From: Edaphochlamys debaryana
Lineage: Eukaryota > Chlorophyta > Chlorophyceae > Chlamydomonadales
Direction: 5' to 3'
Length of the DNA: 64,000 nucleotides
Assembly (NCBI GenBank): GCA_016858145.1
Contig: JAEHOE010000134.1
Location: 62,001 to 126,000, forward strand
Shown: one piece after another, positions 58,264 through 64,000 of the stretch
Layout: each line of letters opens with the position of its first letter
How positions within the stretch are numbered: the first letter of the stretch is position 1
The notes under the pieces: model-generated
The model's input: the letters and a program-made list of their open reading frames with translations, nothing else
What the model was told of the DNA's origin: nothing
Database searches by the model: none
Position numbers and translations under genes: made by a program

Positions 58264-61200
58264 ATGTTTAAGCAGGTCGGCAGCTCGCTTATCCAGGCCG
58301 CAGTGCCTACTGCGCTGAGCGGCGCCAATGCCGCTCGCGCGTTCGCCTCCGGCAAGCAATTCGAGGCGACGCTGTTTCCCGGTGACGGCATCGGCCCCGA
58401 GATTGCTGAGGCTGCGAAGCAAATCTTCATTGCGGCCAAAATCCCAGTCGTGTGGGATGAGCAGCGTATCGGCAAGACGCCGGACCCCCGCACCAACTCG
58501 ATGGTCACGCGGGAGAACCTTGACTCCGTCCTGGTGAGCCCCCTGCCCTCGTGCTGGAGTTCGTGCAATGAGCGTTGCTGATTGGCGTGGGCTGCGATAC
58601 GCAGAAGCACAAGATTGGGCTGAAGGGGCCGATGGCGACGCCCATCGGCAAGGGCTTCCGGTCCCTGAACCTGACCCTGCGTAAGGAGCTCGATCTCTAC
58701 GCGAACGTGCGTCCCTGCTTCAACATCCCGGGCTACAAGACGCGCTACGATGGCATCAACCTGGTCACCGTGCGCGAGAACACGGAGGGCGAGTACTCCG
58801 GCCTTGAGCACGAGGTGGTTCCCGGCGTCGTGGAGTCGCTCAAGGTGCGGGGACATCAATCCGCACTTAGGGGCCGCCACATTGGGGTTCTGTCAGCTGA
58901 TCGGCAAACACGCGCAAGCACGCGAGCTGCTTGGGGCAGTTCGCCGACGCAAGTGTCATTTGACAACAAAGGCATAATGATGCGTTACTCGGGAAGTTGG
59001 GTGACGGAAGGCCACGCGTGTTTTGGCGCGACAGCCCCTATCACGTGCCATACCAGAGCCCCGAGACTGTCACCTCGACGCCCCCTCCGGCGCTCCCCAG
59101 ACACACATCCAATGCCTAGCTGCTTACTCAACTCCCAACTGGTCCGCCAGCAACCCTGGTGGCCACGAGGCGCCCCTGTGCGCGTCGGGGTAGACCTCTT
59201 GCCAGCGTCCATCGACCCCTCCGCTCTGCTCCCGGCCACAGGTCATCACGCGCAAGGCCTCCTCGCGCATTGCGGAGTTCGCCTTCGCCTACGCGCGGGA
59301 GAACCAGCGGCAGAAGGTGCGGGCACCGGGTTGTGGTACCCATGGGACCGCCAGGGCCTTCCATGACCTGGAGCTGCGGTGCACGATGCGGTTCCCGCAG
59401 CTCAGCTTGGCGCTGGCGGCAGCTTCGGGAAAGGGCTGGTGCAGGGTGGACAACACGGAAGTTAGCCCGGAGTGGCCTCCAGGGGTCCGTCTGACGATGG
59501 GTCTTGCTCGGGGCAGCAGCGTGGGTACCACCAGCTCACACGAGCCTCGGGCCGCGCCACCTCACCATGCTCTACATTCCTCTTCCCCCCTCCTCCTCCC
59601 CTGGTGACGGCCGCCCTCCCCAGGTGACGGCCGTGCACAAGGCCAACATCATGAAGAAGGCGGACGGCCTGTTCCTCGAGTGCTGCCGCGAGGTGCGGCG
59701 CGGCATCGTGTGGGGGGCGCGGGGGGGAAGAGCAGTGGGTCATGGGTCAGGGAGGTTAGCTGGTTAGGGGCGGAGCTCTCGCCGCGAGCGTGGCCTCCAG
59801 GCGTGGAGCCCGGTGCCATGCTAGGCGCCTGGTTGCAGCAGGAGGACCCCGTCCTCTCTGGTGGGCCCGTTCCCACCCCTGCTGCCCCCCGTGCAACACC
59901 CCTCCACACACCCGCTCCCCCCCCCCAGGTGGCCACCAAGTACCCCGACATCAAGTACGACGAGTTCATTGTGGACAACGCCTGCATGCAGCTCGTGTCC
60001 AACCCCACCAAGGTGGGGGGCAGGGGCGGGGGTGGGAGGGGAAGGGGAAGGGCGTTGACCTGGCCAGGTCGTGAGTAAATGGCACCGTGGCGCCCTAGCT
60101 CCACGGACGGAACCGGCACGGCAGATTATGAGTGGGGAATGGCCGCCAGTTGGCCGGCTGCCCAAGACTGACAGCGGTAGAGGAGCCGCCTCCTCTCTGT
60201 TGGGTCCGGCTGCGCATGGCGGATGTGGGTCGAGGCGAGCTGCGGGGCTTGAATTTGAAGTCCGTTTCAGCTTATGTCATGCCGGACAGCCGGACTGGCC
60301 GCCCGCGGCTCTTCATATCGAAGGCAGACATTGGCCCTGGTGGACGCGGCGGGCGGCGCCGGCGCATCCTCAGAGCCTCACTTGGCTGTCCGCACGGGCC
60401 GTTCCGTGGGATTGGGGCCGCTCGTATGCGCCCACGTCAGCGGGGCTAGCAGGGGCCAACATAGCAGCAGAGCAGCAGGAGCGGGAGCGGCCCACGGCAG
60501 TAAGCGCTGGCCACAGCCCGACGGCCCGCCCAGGGCAAGAGAGGTGGCCCGCGCCCGGACGCCCAAGCGTGCCGTCTTGTGCTGGACCCGGTCGGGTTCT
60601 AGGGTGCACACGGTGTGCCGTTGCGGCTGGAGTGCTGGGGACAGGCTTCAGCAGGGCTTGAACGAGACGCAGCGCCCTACTGCCGATGTGGAGAGGCGCA
60701 AGAGCAGCAGGAGGGCTGCACGGCGCTGGCGGGAGCTGGAAGTTTCTGGCAGCGGGGGGTTGCGGGGCGGCCAGACCCTTGCGCGACCCTTGCGCAGAGG
60801 TCAGCTGGCGCAGGCAGCCTTTCAGCCATGGGCTCGAAACCCATGCGTTTGGTCGCCCCACAGCTCTCTCAACCGACGCGTTTGGTCACTACACAGCGCG
60901 CTCGACAGCCTCTCCTATCCCCGGCCCCTTCTCGCCGGCCCTTTGCTACCCTTGACATCCTTGGTCCCCCCCTCCCTCCGTGCCAACAGTTCGACGTGCT
61001 GGTCATGCCCAACCTGTACGGTGACATCATCTCGGATCTGTGCGCCGGCCTAGTGGGCGGCCTTGGCCTCACCCCCTCGATGAACATCGGTGAGGGGGCT
61101 GCTGCGGGGCTCGGGGCGGGAGGCGCAGGGGTAGGCCCAGATGAAGGGCTGCTGGCGGGCCCTGGGACGGCACTAGGTATCATGATGGGCCCCGCTGGCG

Positions 61201-61887
61201 AGACAGCACCGTCCAGGTACACCGGGATGGAGTCGAAATGCCGCAGCTGGGGCCGAGGGGTAGCACGCCCAGGTGGGAGGAGCAAGAGCGGAAGCTTCCA
61301 CGACAAAGAGTCTAGAGAGTCTTGTAGGTGCTGCTCCAAGCACATGCCTCCTCGAGCAGCACCCAACGTCTCATTCTCTGCCTCCCCTTCCCCCCCTCAT
61401 TTCCCCATCCCCCAAGGCCTGAACGGCCTGGCCCTGGCCGAGGCGGTGCACGGCACCGCCCCCGACATCGCCGGCAAGAACATGGCCAACCCCACGGCGC
61501 TGCTGCTGTCGAGCTGCATGATGCTGCGGCACATCGGGCACAAGACCGAGGCCGACAACATCCAGAAGGCGGTCATCTCGGTCATCGCAGGTGCGGAGTG
61601 TGGCCGTGTCTTGCCAAGGCCAGGGTGTGTGCAAAGTGCTAAGGGGCGACACGCGGAGAACCGTGTCGCGCTGGCGAAGGGGTCGCGAGCTGGCCCGGCC
61701 CGGCGTCGTCACACCCTTTGCCTGTTGCCGGTCCTGGCCGTGGCGCCCATCCTTCTTCCCCTGACCCCGCCTCCCCCCTCCTCCCTCCCGTTTCCCGGCC
61801 GCAGAGGGCAAGTACCGCACCGCCGACCTGGGCGGCTCCTCCACCACCTCGGACTTCACCAAGGCCATCATCGACAAGCTCGACTGA
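58264..61887 (+). CDS. IDH: Mitochondrial NAD-dependent isocitrate dehydrogenase subunit
   Basis: Exons: 58264-58533, 58605-58844, 59242-59316, 59624-59692, 59929-60012, 60990-61089, 61417-61590, 61805-61887 (364 residues, the usual length for this family, all phases fit). It catalyses oxidative decarboxylation of isocitrate to 2-oxoglutarate in the TCA cycle. Residues 1 to about 30 ([20 protein letters not shown], then Ala/Arg-rich) look like a mitochondrial presequence. The mature part shows [94 protein letters not shown] and [10 protein letters not shown]. The Arg- and Lys-containing substrate motifs resemble the catalytic rather than the regulatory subunit of the eukaryotic enzyme; that choice is inference. 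The 977-base intron 60013-60989 holds nothing recognisable. Confidence 0.95.
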
Positions 61888-62465
61888 GCGGAGCGAGACA
61901 GGGGGGGCGAGGGCGGGGGAAGGGGCCGGGGGCGAGACAAGGAGGCCTGCTCGTGGGGTGGAGGGCTAGCGGGTTGTGAGCTACGACTGAGCGCATAGAG
62001 CTCTTGACACGGACGGCTGCGAGGGTTGGGTGGTCTGTGAGAGGTGACTGCCGGGGCCAAAGACGGCTTGGCTTAACGACACTGCATCGGGGCTCGGAGA
62101 CATGCTGTAGCCTGTATGGTGGTTCGCTGCGCCCGGCAAGGTCCGGCGCGCGGGGCTTAAACGCGGGGGCTTGATTGGCGTTCACGGTGGATGGGGATGT
62201 TGGTGGAAGGCTCGTCGGCGAGAGAGTGGGCGCGTGCCGAGACGGCACGGCTCAGGCGCGGGGGGCGTAAAGCAGGGCCATCGGGGTATCTGCGTGCGGG
62301 CAGTGGCGCGGATCGGCGATGGCCCCATTTGCGTCATAGCCGGCCGCCGCGCCGCATGTAAAAGGCAAACTCGCGGCTCACTCACATCCTCACAGCGCAT
62401 ACCCACATTAGACAGAAGCTTCCCGAGCACCGCTCGCTGCCTTTCTTCAACTCGGTCTCGCAAAC
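61888..62465. other. Intergenic: IDH 3' flank and upstream region of the next gene
   Basis: Both flanking genes are on the plus strand. The stretch should contain the IDH 3' UTR, ending soon after the TGTAA at 62357-62361, and then a very short promoter and 5' UTR for the gene starting at 62466. No further coding signal is seen. Confidence 0.5.
62357..62361 (+). terminator. Putative TGTAA polyadenylation signal of the IDH gene
   Basis: TGTAA about 470 bases past the IDH stop codon and about 105 bases before the next start codon on the same strand. Positional assignment only. Confidence 0.4.
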
Positions 62466-64000
62466 ATGCTGAGCCTCGTGTCGTCACCTGCGAGGCGCCT
62501 GCCTCTGGCCGGCGCGCCCCAGCGCCGCCGCGCCCCGCTGCCCCGCCGCTGCCCTCCCCGCGCGGCGGACTCCGGCACTCCCCCTCAGCCGCTCGACGTG
62601 AGTTCGGTGCGCCTCAATGCGCTTCCCAGCTGGGAGCGGGGAGAGCGGTTGCCGGGAGAGCAATTGCCGGGAGCGGGTTTTGCGCTCGCAGGGGGCGTGC
62701 AGCGCAGTCAGGGTGACGCGTGCCGAGAGCGGGTCGCGCCAGCAGGGAAAGCCGTCCCGCGCCGTCCCGTTCATCGCCGGCTGCCCGAGTTCCCGTGACC
62801 CTGCTACCCCCTGGCTAGCTGCACGGTGCATTGACCCCCTGGCCCCCGCTCCCCCGCAGTCCAGCAGCGGCGTACCCGAGGGCTGGCAGGACGAGTGGGA
62901 GAGCCGCAGCGGCAGCAGCGCGCCGGCTGCTGGCTCCTTCCCCGTCGGGACTCCCACCCCCGGCTCAGTGCCCACCAACGCCGGCGGGGAGCTGCCCGAG
63001 TCCTATCACGACGAGTGGCAGGTGGGTCTAGGCCTTGGGAGCGGGGCCTCAGGGGTGGGGGCGGAGGCTGGGGGGGAGGGGAGGACACTGGGCTGGCGGC
63101 TGCGGTGGCTGGCTAGGCGCGTTGCGGTGGGGTCGGCGGTGGGCAGGGCAGCCGGAGAGCCACCGGTAAGCTGTTTCCCTGCCTGGGCAGTCGTGGCAGA
63201 GGCGCAGAGCAGGCCTTTCGGCCACTCCCCTTGCCCTCTGCTTTTCCGTCCTTCCCCATCCCGAACACCTCCTCCACGCTCTCGCCCCCTCCCCAGAGCG
63301 GCACCCGCGGCGGCGGTGTGAGCAGCTGGACCAAGAACGCCGGCGGCCCCGGCCCCGCCAGCGGCACCGTCGACATGAGCAGCGGCCGCAGCCGTGAGCG
63401 CGACCCGGCTGACGAGGTGCCGGACGCCAACGTCAGCCAGCCCAACAGCGCCCCCGCCTCTTCGCCCAGCTCCTCCTCCTCCTCGGCCCCGGCCCAGGCC
63501 AGCCCCACGGGTGCCTCCAACGAGGTCGGCCGCGACGAGCTGTACACGGCGGATGCGGTGCCGGACGCGGGGCTGTCCGACCCCGCCATCGAGGGCTCCA
63601 CCACCAGCAGGTATGTGGGTATGTGTGGGTGGGTGGTGTGTATGTGGGGGGGAACCTTGGACATTTGGGGGGCGTGGCAAGGGCGGGAAGGGTAGCGGGT
63701 GGGAAGGGCCTGGCCTTCGTTTAGCGCGCACAGCGTAGTATTGGCACGTATGGAGCCTAGGAGGGAACAAACCGCGCAATGCGGGGGCCAGCTGCATACA
63801 CAAGGAGGATCTGCAACAGGGGTTGAGGGGCTGCCCGGCGGGGGCTGCGTACAGACTGAGGTAAGCGCCTGCGCCATTCACGCGGCGCATGTTTGTGTTG
63901 CATTCCTCCCCGGCCTCCACCACGTGACTCCAGCCCTTGCCCCAGCTGAGCCCCTCGCAGCCTCAACATGGACGCTCTGGACCGCTCCCTGGCGGGGGGG
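62466..64000 (+). CDS. Unrecognised, probably plastid-targeted protein, 3' end outside window
   Basis: Exons: 62466-62597, 62860-63021, 63297-63610 and 63961 onward, cut at 64000; phases fit. The first about 40 residues are Arg/Ala/Pro-rich without acidic residues (MLSLVSSPARRLPLAGAPQR), as expected for an algal chloroplast (or mitochondrial) transit peptide. The mature part contains two similar acidic motifs, VPEGWQDEWES and LPESYHDEWQ, and two others, DEVPDANVS and DAVPDAGLS, in a Ser/Gly/Pro-rich background with a serine run. The last visible exon codes SLNMDALDRSLAG. I do not recognise the family. The internal motif duplication suggests short repeated interaction motifs. Start choice: first ATG after the upstream polyadenylation signal, with a good transit-peptide composition. 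Confidence 0.6.

Noticed and set aside
60824..60848. Hairpin CATGGGCTCGAAACCCATG looking like a tRNA T-arm
   Set aside because: Flanks give no D-arm, anticodon arm or acceptor stem; it lies inside an IDH intron and is probably chance.

Overview
The window is nuclear DNA of a green alga, most likely a volvocine/chlamydomonadalean species. The evidence is very high GC content, genes cut into many short exons by C-rich introns (5' splice sites mostly GTGGGT, GTGAGT or GTGCGT; acceptors mostly CCCCCAG or CCGCAG), TGTAA-type polyadenylation signals, long Gln/Ala/Gly/Pro-rich protein segments, and an EGF-repeat exostosin-like glycosyltransferase of the kind abundant in these algae. I assembled exon chains by hand from reading frame, splice phase and family conservation. 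For the six complete genes (ion channel, exostosin, phosphodiesterase, Q-rich protein, AlaRS, IDH) the coding length of the assembled exons is divisible by three. AlaRS reaches this only after one exon edge is placed at 55301.

Layout. 1-740 (-): 5' end of an exostosin-like gene cut by the window edge. 1484-12951 (-): 23-exon six-transmembrane cation channel with a cyclic-nucleotide-binding domain and a long low-complexity tail. 13394-20050 (+): complete 22-exon paralogue of the first gene, head-to-head with the channel. 20051-26794: gene-poor DNA with a 220-bp tandem duplication and one doubtful small ORF. 26795-35113 (-): 24-exon membrane protein joining an extracellular CHASE sensor to a class I cyclic-nucleotide phosphodiesterase. 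35114-39090: gene-poor, with a GCC-rich microsatellite and one orphan exon-like piece. 39091-44704 (-): 1659-residue Gln-rich protein of unknown function. 46237-57543 (-): 26-exon cytosolic-type alanyl-tRNA synthetase with an N-terminal GST-like domain; one intron holds four copies of a ~100-bp repeat. 58264-61887 (+): 8-exon mitochondrial NAD-isocitrate dehydrogenase subunit, head-to-head with AlaRS. 62466-64000 (+): start of an unrecognised, probably plastid-targeted protein, cut by the right edge.

Functional themes. Two genes within about 14 kb deal with cyclic nucleotides: a channel that should be gated or modulated by them and a receptor-type enzyme that should destroy them. Whether they work together is inference. 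AlaRS and IDH are housekeeping genes sharing a 720-bp divergent promoter region. The points most worth following are the CHASE-phosphodiesterase architecture, the GST-AlaRS fusion, the GYAD selectivity filter, an apparent excess of GC-AG introns, and three places where an exon edge with its splice site has been copied into the neighbouring intron.
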